From assembly GCA_002633005.1 (NCBI GenBank), contig NMRA01000695.1, positions 64,001-128,000 on the forward strand: 64,000 nucleotides of DNA, in the 5' to 3' direction. The first letter of the stretch is position 1. Every line of letters starts with the position of its first letter. A model generated the notes under the pieces. It worked only from the letters and a program-made list of their open reading frames with translations. It did no database searches and was not told where the DNA came from. The position numbers were made by a program, and so were the translations under genes. Of the stretch, positions 1 through 12,154 are shown piece by piece. The stretch comes from Phoronis australis (Eukaryota; Phoronida; Phoronidae).

Positions 1-300
1 TCGGTAAGTTGAAACGTGTCAATCGCACTCTACTTAAGCTCTGCCTCAGCTGGTACAGTTACTCAATGATTATATCTTCAATTTAATCGGCAGACATTTC
101 ATGCACTTTTCTACTGATTTCACTTTGATTTTTCACCATTTATGTCGTAATCTGCCTATCAAATTTAGGCATCTTCAAACAGGTTTTGGTTGTGCGCTTT
201 CTTAAAATAGCTGTATGTACTGTTATCCTTCATCAAAGTTTCAAATCCGTCACGCGCACTCATGCTCCTTGTCATTTTGTCATCGTTTTCTCCCCGCCAG

Positions 301-3300
301 TTCCAGAGGACGAACCCGACCCCACCTCGTGTGGCACCCAGTCCTGTCTACAACAATTTTCATGGCTACCAACAGCCCATCTATATCATGCAGCAACAGT
401 CTGTCCAACAGCATATGCAGCAAGTGGTGCAGCCTCAGCAAGCACAGCCCAGGATGCCTGCTAAGAAAGGTAAGTGTTATCTTCCTCACATGTGACCATT
501 CTGTGGAATCGCCCTTAACACTGCATGTATTATTTGGTATTAAACGTTTTAGTGATCTAGTTGTAGTTAAAACATGGCAATAGCTCAAGCAAGATTCAAT
601 TTCCTTAAAGTTTAAAATAATGGAGTCCGTAATCCATCACAGAAGTTACTTAAAACTATTTTGATGAAGATCTTTTCTTTGTCTCTTCACAAAATTGTTG
701 TCAGCTTAACTACGATGCTCCATGTCACCTTCTGGAAATTGCCCCTCCCCTTAGTAACTAAGCATAAGCAGACGTGTGGCCGAGTAATTTTCCCGCAGTG
801 TTTTGGAAAAGAAAAGTCTGCTTGCCTCATTAGTTGATAGAAATTTACAGTGGGTTGGATAGAATCCTGCCTAAGTTTCCAGGAATTTTGTAGCACTTGT
901 CAAAGTTCCTTGAAACTAACTGGTTACAGCTAATGTTTTTGTCAAAGCAGTTTACATCACTAATGCAACATTGGCTACCAGGGTAACCCAGTTTGTTTTG
1001 ATCGCCATGGTTAAAGAAGAAAATAAGTGTTTTTTGCCATTTCATTACATTTCAGCCATTGTGTCGGTGCGTCAGCCAGGATTCGATGCTAGCCAGGCAG
1101 CTCACGCTGCTGGTACCCCCATACAGATGGCGCCCCAGCCTCATCAATTTGTTCAGTACCCCCCTCAACAGATGATGCCAAGTGGCATGCCTTATCAGGT
1201 GAGCAATTGGCGGTAGTTTGCTTTACCAAGTTACGGCCAGAAATTTCCAGACCCCAGTCACATTTGGTGATTTGCAAGGTCACAGCGAGATTTTGACCAA
1301 CAGAAAATTAATTTGTTGAAACATGTCAAAAAGAAGCTAGTTTAGGATTTGTTCTTATTTTACACCCCGGTATAGGTTGATGGCCCCTAGGTGCCAGTAG
1401 GGTTGGGCACTGGTTCCTTGTGTGGGTACTGTATTAAGTACCAAAGCGAAAATATTAAGTGTTGCAGATATATTCCTATAATTTACATTCCAATTCAGTA
1501 CCATTAATTTGTGAACGAGTCCCCACCAACATGTATCTGACAGGTATTTGACAAGCATCGATATCTGGCTAGCATCGGTATCTGATGGGCGTCAATACCT
1601 GTCAAGCAGCAGTATCTGATTAGCATAATTTGGTACTTAAGTAGTATTTGTATCTGACAAGCATCAGTCTGAGGAACATCGGTACCAATCACATTCGGTG
1701 ACTTTCACCTCAGTTTCAAAGTCTCGGCAAGAAATTCAGGTTTGGGCTTAGAACATTGTGTTTGTATATTTCAAGAAGGGTGCCAGTTGAATTAATTGGA
1801 AGTTGTTTTAGGTCATTTTCTAGTCAGTTGTGATGAGAAATAATTTGGGGCTGGGTGTAAGGCAGGTTTAACACAGACCTGTAACTGTATTTGTGTTTCC
1901 CTAGTTCCGCATGATGCCTCCCAGTGGTCCAGTGTACATGCAGTCACCAGTACAGACTGGGGTGAATGAACAGAACAATGGCCAGCCACCAACAGTCATG
2001 AGTAAGTGAGCTAAGGTCCCATGCTACCAGCAGTTACTTTTTCCAAGATTTGATCAAAAATCTTTGTTGTAGTGTTCTTTTAACATGAAATGTGTTCAAA
2101 GGTAAACCCACTTTCAACTTGTAATTGTCTTGTCACCAGGATTTTGAGTGACGACTTAACTGTCCAATCAGAACGCATCATTCTTCACACACCTTCGTTT
2201 CCAAGCCGCCATTTTACCCGTCAAACAAAACGTTGCTGGGTAAAACTTATCGTTTGTTTGTCGACATTGCGCAAGGGGCGGATTTTGCGATAGGTCAGTC
2301 AGTCACTGGAAAATCGGAAATAGTCTTGAAATATTTATGAAGCCTAGCCCAGTAGTAGTCAGCCATCCAAAATCGGCAATTTTAGGGTTTATGGCAGTCA
2401 TGTTACAAGCAGGCAACAGTGCTCGAAGTACGTGTAGTGATCCTCTTGAAATTTAGGGATTGCCAAGCTGAAATGCACACTGTTGCCTTATGTTAGATGC
2501 AGGTAATCATTTCCAGAGTAGTTGATGTGGCCCTGTGTTGAAACTTCGAATTGTTGCCACGTGGAATTCGGTGTCAAAAGCCAGCATACTTCTCAGTTTC
2601 ACTAAATGTCTCAAGTCAGGCAAACAATCAAAAAAGATTGCGAAGCCAGAGGCAGTCTTCTGAAGAAGACCTCACCAACATTTCGGGCCTTTACGCTATA
2701 GGTGTGGGTGGCCCACACCCATTATCACACCAAAGAAGACTAGCCGGTGCTGGATGGATGTCTGCCTCTGGCTAGCATCAGACATGAGAAATGACTGGCC
2801 ACTATAAGGGACTCTGCCAGGTTTTTTGGTTTCTCCACCACAAAATCACAAGTTATTTTTCAAGTAAAACACGTCAATAGGTCTCTGCCATTTTGTTTTC
2901 CCTGTTACTCTGATTATTATCGCGGCGTTAAACATAAATGTTAGCTGTTTTCTCCTGGAACCAGAGTCTGGAACAATTTCCTCACAGTCGTGCATAATAT
3001 TGCTTGAACTATCCACCGACAATATCCATTCATTATCACTGGTGACTTTGGTCATGTGTGCTAATTCACCAGTAATTGCATGCATTGTCCGTATTTTTTC
3101 CGTAACTGTTTGGCAGCCAATAAGAATACATAAAGTAAGTCTAAAAATATATTTCTCACCTGAATATACACTGAAATATCCTTAATGTATAGGTAACAGC
3201 AGCCAATAGAGGACATTATTCCCTTCAAAACAAGACACGACTCGTTTCGATAGGCTGAAGCCTCGAGCCTGCATGGCCACGTAAATTTTGGTAAATTTGG

Positions 3301-6300
3301 GGGACATTAAAAATGTAACTGAAGTGAATTAAGGATCTTACACGAAACGGATATTTTTTGTGTTATTCACATGATTTGGATTATGTGGCATAGTAAAATC
3401 CTGTGAACTTTACATCGAAGTGATGGAAAATGATGAACTCTCAAAATGTCAAAAATTTGTCGATAACAAGATTTTGAACTGCCTTAAAGCTAACGAAACG
3501 AAATGAAATTAAAAGATTATTCCACACAGATGTTCAATATTGTAAGAAAGTTACTTGTGAGGTCTTTCATATTTTTAATGCTATTTTATTTCAGTGGGGC
3601 CATCTGGTGGAAACCCTGGTGTACCTCCCATTTCTGCCCACATGCAGTACAACATGGGTCAGCCACACCATATTACCCCTCCGCAATCCCAGTCAGGCAC
3701 CCCCCAGGCCCACCCTGCGCCAAGTCCCATACAACACCAACCCCCTCAACAGCAGCAGCCTCCTCATCCACCACCCTCGGGCACCCCTCAGCAGGGTATG
3801 ATGTACCCAAACTCCACACAGCCTCCACTGCAGCCCTCGCCCCACACTCCAGCGTCTCCACAGGCGGGACACCCTGCGCCTGGTCCTCATCAGCAAGCGT
3901 ACTCGTATGGTCACCCATCTCAACAGCCGGCCAACGCACAGAATATGAGTCAGCCACCACAGTACATCATGATGCCTCACTCGCATCACCAGACTATGAT
4001 GCAGCCATCATATCAACCACACATCCAACATAATTCATACAGAGGTAAGTCAGACAACATGCTACCTCTGCTCGTTGTGGCAGTCTTGAGCTATTATCAT
4101 CGTCTGTTACTCATCATGTTATTTCACTCTGTTAAATGGTACCTGTACTAGGTTGGTGGTGGAGACTCACTCTACGTAGATCTGTGAACTTGTAAACATT
4201 TGTTTTGTTACTTTTAGAACGAGAAAAAAAACATCTGATTATTGGAAATGACGAATGTGAAATGAAACAGCAGAGGCGCAGAGATAAACGATAACTGGAA
4301 TTTTATATTTGATTCATGACTTGGTTGTATGTTTAATTTAAATGTGTTGACGTGCATTATGTTAGCTATTGATATTGTTTCAGGCCCAAGTCCACAGATG
4401 GCAGGCCAGCACATCATGACACATAGTGTCCCCTCATCTAGTGCAGGCATGCATCCTGTGCAGTACATGCCACATCCCCAGAGTGAGTAGTCTCAACAAA
4501 AAAATGTCTTGGCTTGTCAGGGATCGTAATTTTTCTCTTTTAAGAGAAATTTCTCTTTTTGGTTTTGACATCCTCTTATTTGATTTCCAGTTTCCTGTTT
4601 TGTCCCTTTTTTCATTTTTCTGTCTTTACTCGGGCAAAAAACATATCTTGCAGTTAAATTTTACAAAACGAAAAATATTTCTATCACACCAGCCTCTTTT
4701 TTGTAGAATGATGCATTACTTGGAAAATTTTGCTGTTTTTTGTCATTAGTCATTACAAGCTTTGGCCTAACTGTACACAACCCACATTTATCTGATTGCT
4801 TGTTGAGATTGCCTGGAATATTATGTTGACTTCTGAGTTGACACATAGACGATCATGAAACACATGACAGCAGTGCCATCTATTGTCATTTATAAGAATG
4901 ACATCCACTGTTTACAAATCAAAGACTCCCTGCTAATTCTTCAATCAAAATCATTCACGTCACTTAATAACAATAACGTGTCACTTATCATAATAACATG
5001 TCAACGAGACTACTGCTCTGTCAATGACTCCCGCCTTTCAGTGACTTGTGAGGCCCTCCCCCTAATCTCTCTTGCCTCTGTCATATAGACTTCTAATATT
5101 TGGTGTCTCCTCTGATTGTGTCTGTCAGCACTGATGATAGTTTAAAGTGTAACTGAAATGTTTGTTTATATATATTTATGTAAATATGTTAAAGCATTTG
5201 TCACCGCTTTCATGTTTACTGACCATGCGCTGCCTAAAAATGTCATTTTTTTGTAAATGAATGTAGACGACGAGCTTTTGCTAAATGAGTTGATATTTTT
5301 ATCAGTGCTCAGAGGAGCTTATTGGTTTCATTTAATTTTAGTTGCATTACATGTTAGTGTGAGACGCATTACATATTAATGTGAGACGCATTACATATTA
5401 ATGTGAGACGCATTACATATTAATGTGAGACGCATTACATATTAATGTGAGACGCATTACATATTAATGTGAGACGCATTACATATTAATGTGAGACGCA
5501 TTACATATTAATGTGAGACGCATTACATNTGATGCCTCACTCGCATCACCAGACTATGATGCAGCCATCATATCAACCACACATCCAACATAATTCATAC
5601 AGAGGTAAGTTGGACAACATGCTACCTCTGCTCGTTGAGGCAGTCTTGTGCTATTGTTATTGTCTGTTAGTCATCATGTTATTTCAGTCTGTTAAACGAT
5701 ACCTGTACTAGGTTGATGGTGGAGGCCCAGTCTATGTAGAATTGTGAACTTGTAAACACTCGTTTTGTTACTTTTAGAACGAGAAAAAACACCTGATTAT
5801 TGGGAATGACGAACCTGAAATGAAACAGCAGAGGCACAGAGATAAAAGATAACAGGAATTTTATATTTGATTCATGACTGTTGGTTGTATGTGTCCCTTA
5901 AATGTGTTGACGTGCATTATGTTAGCTGTGATTATTGGTATTGTTTCAGGCCCAAGTCCACAGATGGCAGGCCAGCACATCATGACACATAGTGTCCCCT
6001 CATCTAGCGCAGGCATGCATCCTGTGCAGTACATGCCACATCCCCAGAGTGAGTAGTCTCAACAAAAAATGTCTTGTCTTTTAAGAGAAATTTTTCTTTT
6101 TGGTTTTGACATCCTCTTATTTGATTTCCAATTTCCTTTTTCATCCCTTTTTTCATTTTTCTGTCTTTACTCGAGCAAAAAACATGTCTTGCAGTTAAAT
6201 TTTACAAAATGAAAAATATTTCTATCACACCAGCCTCTTTGTTTGTAGAATGATGCATTACTTGGAAAATTTTGCTGTTTTTTTTATCATTAGTCATTAC

Positions 6301-7091
6301 AAGCTTTAGCCTAACTGCACACAACCCACATTTATCCAACTTCTGAGTTGACGCATAGACGATCATGAACCACATGACAGCAGTGCCATCTATTGTCATT
6401 TATTATCATCCATTGTTTACACATCAAAGACTCCCTGCGCATTCTTGAATCAAAATCATTTACGTCACTTAATAACAATAACGTGTCACTTATAATAACA
6501 TGTCAACGAGACTACTGCTCTGTCAATGACTCCCGCCTTTCAGTGACTTGTGAGGCCCTCCCCCTTATCTCTCTTGCCTCTGTCATATAGACTTCTAATA
6601 TTTGGTGTCTCCTCTGATTGTGTATGTCAGCACTGATGATAGTTTAAAGTGTAACTGAAATGTTTGTTTATATATATTTATGTAAATGTGTTAATTTTGT
6701 TAAAGCATTTGTCACCGCTTTCATGTTGACTGACCGTGCGCTGACTAAAAATGTCATTTTTTTTGTTAATGAATGTAGACGACAAGCTTTTGCTAAATGA
6801 GTTTATATTTTTATCAGTGCTCAGAGGAGCTTATTGGTTTCATTTAATTTTAGTTGCATTACATGTTAGTGTGAGACGCATTACATATTAGTGTGAGACG
6901 CATTACATGTTAATGTGAGACGCATTACATGTTAATGCATTAAAAAAATGTCTTTTCTGAGGTATGCCGGGGCGACATTTCAGGCTTGATTATTGGTTAC
7001 AAGACTTTTAACAGTGTGTAACTGATGTGTTATAGTGCAAGGCCCTGTACCACAAGTGCCACAGACATACCACACACATCCGCAGCAATAG
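301..7091 (+). CDS. ATXN2: Ataxin-2, C-terminal exons (5'-partial)
   Basis: Six coding exons join in frame: 301-469, 1056-1198, 1905-2001, 3595-4044, 4384-4482 and 7036-7091 (stop TAG 7089-7091), giving 337 residues. All introns are GT-AG. The protein is Q/P/H/M-rich and low in complexity. Two stretches match what I recall of the vertebrate ataxin-2 tail: AHPAPSPIQHQ, and TPQQGMMYPN followed after a short gap by SPHTPASPQ. The end is HTHPQQ-stop, compared with the HHQQQL end in human. Ataxin-2 is a cytoplasmic RNA-binding protein that works with PABP in mRNA stability and translation. Its LSm, LSmAD and PAM2 parts must lie upstream of position 1. A pure polyglutamine run is not present; the longest Q run is four residues. 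Exon 5 also occurs a second time at 5950-6048, and splicing either copy to the last exon keeps the frame. Ataxin-2-like (ATXN2L) is not excluded. Confidence 0.85.
1533..1686 (+). repeat. Degenerate minisatellite in ATXN2 intron
   Basis: About six diverged units related to GTATCTGACAAGCATC (for example TATCTGACAGGTATTTG and TATCTGATTAGCAT) follow one another in the intron between ataxin-2 exons 2 and 3. Confidence 0.55.
2002..3594 (+). other. ATXN2 intron 3, no gene seen
   Basis: No coding feature is seen. A short perfect hairpin lies at 2701-2719 (GGTGTGGG, 3-base loop, CCCACACC). The acceptor at 3594 follows a T-rich tract. Confidence 0.6.
4525..4770 (+). repeat. Dispersed repeat family R1, copy 1
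   Basis: About 240 bp beginning near TTTCTCTTTTTGGTTT and ending near CATTACAAGCTTTGG. Related copies are at 6075-6310, 10870-11110 and 15210-15440. All share the order TTTGATTTCCAGTTTCC, TCTTGCAGTTAA, TGTAGAATGATGCAT, ACTTGGAAAATTTT and TTTTTGTCAT. It has no ORF and no recognisable termini, so the class is unknown. Confidence 0.8.
5344..5528 (+). repeat. 22-bp tandem array, eight and a half units
   Basis: The unit is about GCATTACATATTAATGTGAGAC and begins at 5344, 5366, 5388 and so on to 5520. The first unit carries GTTAGT variants and the rest are almost identical. The array is cut by the N at 5529. Confidence 0.95.
5530..6048 (+). pseudogene. Duplicate of ATXN2 exon 4 end and exon 5
   Basis: Bases 5530-5604 repeat the last 75 or so bases of ataxin-2 exon 4 with its donor. 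They start directly after an N at 5529, with no splice acceptor. Bases 5950-6048 repeat the whole 99-nt exon 5 with acceptor and donor, differing by one or two silent changes. The partial exon 4 cannot be spliced as it stands. The pair is most simply the second haplotype left in the assembly, not extra exons of a working gene. Confidence 0.8.
6075..6310 (+). repeat. Dispersed repeat family R1, copy 2
   Basis: Allele or duplicate of the 4525-4770 copy inside the second block; it differs by small deletions. Confidence 0.8.
6856..6940 (+). repeat. 22-bp tandem array, four units
   Basis: Same unit as the 5344-5528 array, starting at 6856, 6878, 6900 and 6922. It is the counterpart in copy 2 of the duplicated block and has fewer, more varied units. 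Confidence 0.9.
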
Positions 7092-7795
7092 AGAGTAGGT
7101 GGGTATGCAGCCTCGTCTTGACTAAGCTACGAATACATACTTGCTAACGATTCCTCAGTTTAGGAAACTTTGGCCAGTTTCATACTGTGTTAAATATTCT
7201 GCACAACAGTCGAACACAGATCTAACATCCATCAATTGATCTTTGAAATCTGTTGTATTGATAGTTCATTGTAACCAGGCTAGACATTTTGAACACTTGT
7301 GTATTGAATGACTTCTAGTCCTTACCTTTTGCCAGAGGCCTTCGCGAATGCTCTGTTTGTGTTATGCGCCCGTATACTACATTTCGCTTCCTGTCATCAG
7401 CTTTGACTCGGTGTTTTCAAAGCAGCTGTCTGTTGGCTGTATCACGTTTAGCACTTTCCAAGCCCAACGCTGGTTAGTTTGTACTTTTTAATCATAAACT
7501 TAAGGTACGATCGTACAATTTTTGTATTTGAGTCGGACCGATTTGTTTAATCCTTTTTCCTTGTACGTACTGATGGGCTTTTGATACAGTAGTCTGGCCA
7601 ACAACTTTTTGCACAACTCATGCAGTACAGTGTACGGGTGTTAACTGGCGGCGTGTTGTCACACCGCATTCTTTAGATTGGGTCATTTTGTCAGCTGCTG
7701 TTCATTGTAATCAGAAGTAATGATCACAGGAAACATTACAATGACATAATGTTAAAAGTGTACAATGTTCCCTATATTGAATAGTCCTAAATAAA
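7092..7795 (+). other. Probable ATXN2 3' UTR with poly(A) signal
   Basis: Non-coding sequence after the ataxin-2 stop. AATAAA at 7790-7795 is the first convincing polyadenylation signal downstream. The transcript end is inferred. Confidence 0.5.
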
Positions 7796-8924
7796 ATACA
7801 GTAGGTGAAGTCAAGACGTCGAAGTTTGTATGTTATGTTGCTTTTAATGTTACGAACGGTGTGTGTTGCACTGAGATTCATCTGTGTAATCTCCGTCCCT
7901 TCTATAGTACAGGGAATAATTCCGTGGACTTTACAGTTCCTCTCGCTCTTAACTAGAAGAAATTATGTTGAGGACGTGACTTGCCTGCTGTACTGAATAT
8001 TTACCTATTCCTAGTATGTCGGAGGCCTCTTGTCTTGTTCAATTGGTTGATGTGAAATCTTAGTGGCAGGAACTCTGGTCACTTGAGAACTTGTTTGTCT
8101 TGTGATCCTATCTACTTTATGCTCTCATTCCATGTTGAAGATCGTTTGTATCTGGCACCACCCAGCTTGTTAAGGGAAGCCCTTAGGGCTTGAATATAAA
8201 TAGTCTTTTGTACTCCCCAATATATTATGAAGTTCCTGATTTCTCAAAACCTACATTTTCTTTGAACAGATTATTTAAAACCACCAGGTGACTGCACAGT
8301 GCATGTACTGGGAAGAGGGTTATTTCCTTTATTCAATTGCATATACATGGAGTGTTTCCTTCCATCACTAAAAATGCCTTGATTCCTTGTCACACCACTT
8401 CCTATAGTGTTTCTGCGATCTCTCAATGCCAACATTGTTCTCTGTTTCAGTAATGACAAGCCAAGTTGCAGCCACATATTCTTCACAGAAGTGGTGTTGA
8501 TAGAGTGTCGTCATTGTACTTAGACTGGCTGCAGTGTACAACAGATCTTTACTTAAATTATGTTCTATCATCGATTTGCCACAGAGTGATCTTATCCTTT
8601 GCACATATTTAAAGATGATTGGTACACAGGGAGCCATTACATCATGTCTTTTTTTAATTGGCAGGGCAAATTTTTCTCAATATATGTACTCATATTTTGA
8701 CAGACTACTTTCATGATACTATATTCTCCTTTGGGGTGACTCTTGTATAGTGCACACATTGCTCTAAACATGGTTCCTAGGATCATTCCCGAAGTACCAT
8801 TTTGTGTTAGTGACATCTTGCCTATTCAGTTTCAAAATGTAACCTTTTTCTCGAGATATCCTGACGTTAATTATTAATTAACTGCAAAGTATACGCCACA
8901 AACTATGGGACAAAATGACCTCGG

Positions 8925-8998
8925 ATTCCCCTAAATAACTGGGGAAATCCCAAAATGTCCAGGGATTCCCCAAAGTGACCTGAGATTCCTCGTTATTA
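8925..8998 (+). repeat. Short minisatellite, about 27-bp unit
   Basis: Three diverged units of the type AATGACCTCGGATTCCCC / AATGTCCAGGGATTCCCC / AGTGACCTGAGATTCCTC. Confidence 0.65.
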
Positions 8999-10869
8999 GG
9001 ATTAAAGGTATGTGTGTGTGAAGGCTTAAATTAAGTGGAATGAGTAAATGAATGGTTATTACCTGCTATTATGAGGAAGTTGGGAATCCTTTGATTATTG
9101 TTGGCGTGCACTTTAGTTGAAGGGATATCATTTGAAATTGTAAAACTGCTGTTCGGTGTTGTCATTTTCCCAAAGTTGAACAACTGGATTAAACATGACT
9201 AGTTTCATTTGATTGACATATTGTGTAAACGGTCATCTTTCACCAGTTCGACAGTTCTGTTATTGTCTAAATTTTTGGTCGCATACATCAGGTCTTTTTT
9301 CTTGTATTAGTAGTTAAAAAGTGCTCCAGCCAGATTCATAATTCAGTTAGGAAATATGTCCGTTGACGGAAGCGATTGTATAAGCTAGCCATACATAGGT
9401 GAGGTGCTACAACCGTTTTGTACCCTGTTGAAGTTTTCACCATGTTTCAGCCGTTTTCCTCCGAAATGAGACTAATTTGTATACACCAAGACATATAATG
9501 GGTCAACTATTTCAAAATAGCTTCTGTACTGAATGGTTTCACAACAATGTTCACAAGAATATTCCAAAATGTGATATCAGAAAATGGTTTTACAAAGAAC
9601 TAATTGTGTTTTTTTTTTAACTTCTACTCATTGCAAATCTAACTCTGAGGTTACTCAATTAAGAAATGCAGCATTGTTTTTATGAAAGACCATTTCCTGA
9701 TTTTGCATGTATCTACTTCAATGAGACAATTTCCAGATACTGCTTAGTTTACACTGAAAGGTGTGGCTTCTGGCAGGTTCACGTTCAGTTTAGTTATCAT
9801 GGTTGTTGGGGTTCCCTGTTGTCAGAAATATTTGTGGCTGCAAAGAAATCTGATGAAATGTGTTTAAACAGATAAAACTACAGGAAAAGGTATCATGAAT
9901 ATTGCTCTTATCTGGCAGAAATCACTTGTTTTTTTAAGTTATGGATGTGTTTCTTGGAAGTTAAGCCCGAGGCGTGAAGATTGGATCATGAGGCCATTTT
10001 CTGGAGAATACCTTGTTTCTCAGGACAGTTGTAATCCAAGAATCGTATGTCGTGATGCTAGAGTAGTCGCTCCCCCTTCAGGCTTTCTCCATAGGTTCGT
10101 GGAACACTGATTTCATGTTGCCTCATAGTAACTAACGGCTCTGGTTGCACGTGTTTCTGCACTGCTGGAGGCCATGGTAAACCCGCAATCTGTCAGCAAG
10201 GTATTTTCCAGATCTTGTGGATATTTGACTGCCAGGAACAGTTGTTACCTTTATTAAAGACAAAATGAGATAAAAATTACAAAATAAAAAAACTCATAAA
10301 AACCACTCGATATTTTGTTTGTGTTTATGCTGGGTCTTGATTCTCTTCTGTTGTCAGTGTTTTGGGTGGTAAGAAGTAGCTATATAGTGACTGAAAACCC
10401 TTGTCATCGGTTTGAAGAAAACTGGACCCCCTTCCCTCCTCCCGGGGATATGATAATGACCCTTCGAAAGTAAAATGCACTCTGTATTTACGGTCGTGAA
10501 AATCTCTAGTAAAACAGTAGAAATGAGAATTTATTTTGAGACACAAGTAACGTTGGTGTAGACATGGGCGACGCACCATAGGGGGCTATAGCCCTCCACT
10601 TTTTTAGTGCTGCGCCACCCATGGTCTATGGGCGGTGGACCACAGGGAAGGGGCTGCGCCGCCCATGGTAGCCTGATGTTTTTTCGCAACTTTAGAAAAG
10701 TTGCTTTAACAAAGGTTGACTGAGTTTGTTATTGCACTGATGGTTGGGTGTCATTTTCCATTCGTTGTCTGCTAGTAAGATTACATCAGGCGCACATGCA
10801 CCAATGAAACGACTGCTTCTGTGGTGCAAACGGGTACTTTTCACTGTAGATTTTACGGTTATCAAACGG

Positions 10870-11110
10870 CTTGGAATTTTCTTCTTTTTTAAAGAGAATT
10901 TTCTCTTTTTTGGCTTCAATTTCCTCTTCTCTGATTTCCAGTTTCCTTTTTTCATTCTGTTTGGCCCCTATTTTGTCTATTCATGCAAAAAAATCTTTCT
11001 TGCAGTTAAGTTTTTGCTACACACAAATATTGCTACAACATAAGCCTATTTATTTGTAGAACGATACATCACCTGGAAAAATTTTCACTTTTTTGTCATA
11101 GGCCATTCCA
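10870..11110 (+). repeat. Dispersed repeat family R1, copy 3
   Basis: Diverged copy with TCTGATTTCCAGTTTCC, TCTTGCAGTTAAG, TTTGTAGAACGATACATCA and TTTTTGTCATAGGCCATTCC in the same order as the other copies. Confidence 0.75.
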
Positions 11111-11674
11111 AGACCTGATCAATTGTTAACCTATAGGTTGGTAAGTTTCCTGGTTGCGCATCAGCTTTTGTGGCATATTGTAAAGCACTGCACTAAATAG
11201 GTGTTAGAATAGGCGTAGTTTAACTACATTGGAATATTTTTTTTTGTCGTTTTCGAGTAATTTAAGCCCCCATTCAAAAGCGAGGCATTTTAAAAAAGCT
11301 ATCTAGCTATACCATAATGACTTTCTGGGATTGTTTATAGGAATTTTAGCGCGAAAATTGAGCTGGCAACAATAACATTAATAGATTCTCCACCTTTTAA
11401 AAAGTATTGGAGTCTTCAGTGTCTGTTCACGCAAACGTGTCGCTCCTCTTGGTTAAAAGGAGATTTTGACTGCCTGCTTTTATGTCAAAATTATATTTCT
11501 GAAATTGCATTTTACGTCTAGGGACCAATATACGTAATGAAAGCAGAAGTTAAGTGGCCCCTTTACAGTATTTTCATTTACTTGTAAGTTCCTTTTTCAT
11601 CAACTAAGATGACCCTTTTTCTCATGTCTTGGATTCACGTCTTTAATGTCCCGATTAGTTCCATCTTTTCGTTG

Positions 11675-12016
11675 GCCAAATGGGTGAACATTACACCGTT
11701 AAGTTAATTAATTCTTGTTATAGGCGCAAAGTAATTATTTGGAGTCGTAACTTAATTATTGCGACGTAAAATAATAATTTGTGGCGTAAAGTAACTTTCA
11801 ACGGCGTAATTTAATGCCCAAGTTAATTCTTGTTAGAGTCGTAAATTAATTATTTAGAAGCGTAAAAGTAATTATTTGAGGCCTAAAGTAAAATAACTCT
11901 ACGTCGTAAATCAATTACTTTCCGCCTCTCAATAACTACTTTACGCCTCTAGCAAGAATTAACTTGCGCATTAACTTACGCGTGTAATTTAACGGAGTAA
12001 CGTCCACCCATTTGGC
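11675..12016. mobile_element. MITE with internal GGCGTAAAGTAATTA repeats
   Basis: 342 bp bounded by inverted ends: GCCAAATGGGTGAACATTAC at the left, and the complement of GCCAAATGGGTGGACGTTAC at the right. The inverted similarity runs about 40 bp per side through CCGTTAA. The interior consists of diverged tandem words such as GGCGTAAAGTAATTATTTG, which flip orientation near the middle. There is no ORF. It ends about 140 bp upstream of the BPHL start codon. The superfamily and any target duplication are not clear. Confidence 0.75.
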
Positions 12017-12154
12017 TAAGGATCGGCTGTCCCACACCGTCGCGTCCATACTGAGGTATAAATGTCTATAATAAAATGGATCGATCACAGCCTAGTGTCA
12101 CTGACCTCAAAGCAAAGCACGGAGTTTAAGTGGGTCATCTAAGGTCAAGACAAT

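Larger units (their letters stand above)
3968..6945 (+). repeat. Tandem block of about 1.4 kb, two copies meeting at an N
   Basis: Copy 1 is 3968-5528 and copy 2 is 5530-6945. Exonic and intronic sequence match closely, with scattered substitutions and small indels (for example the 4495-4850 and 6050-6370 stretches). Copy 1 ends inside a 22-bp tandem array that is longer than the array closing copy 2. The join is a single N at 5529. Confidence 0.9.
7796..11674. other. Intergenic DNA between ATXN2 and BPHL
   Basis: No gene recognised. It holds a small minisatellite (8925-8998), dispersed repeat R1 copy 3 (10870-11110) and a short stretch at 10560-10680 with repeated GGGCTATAGCCC and GCGCCGCCCATGG words. 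Open frames here are short and show no family. Confidence 0.6.

Noticed and set aside
3673-3989. Antisense and alternate-frame ORFs over the Q/P-rich exon
   Set aside because: Shadow frames of ataxin-2 exon 4 caused by its biased composition.
5344-5528. CRISPR-like periodic repeat
   Set aside because: The 22-bp units are directly adjacent with no variable spacers; it is a minisatellite in an animal intron.
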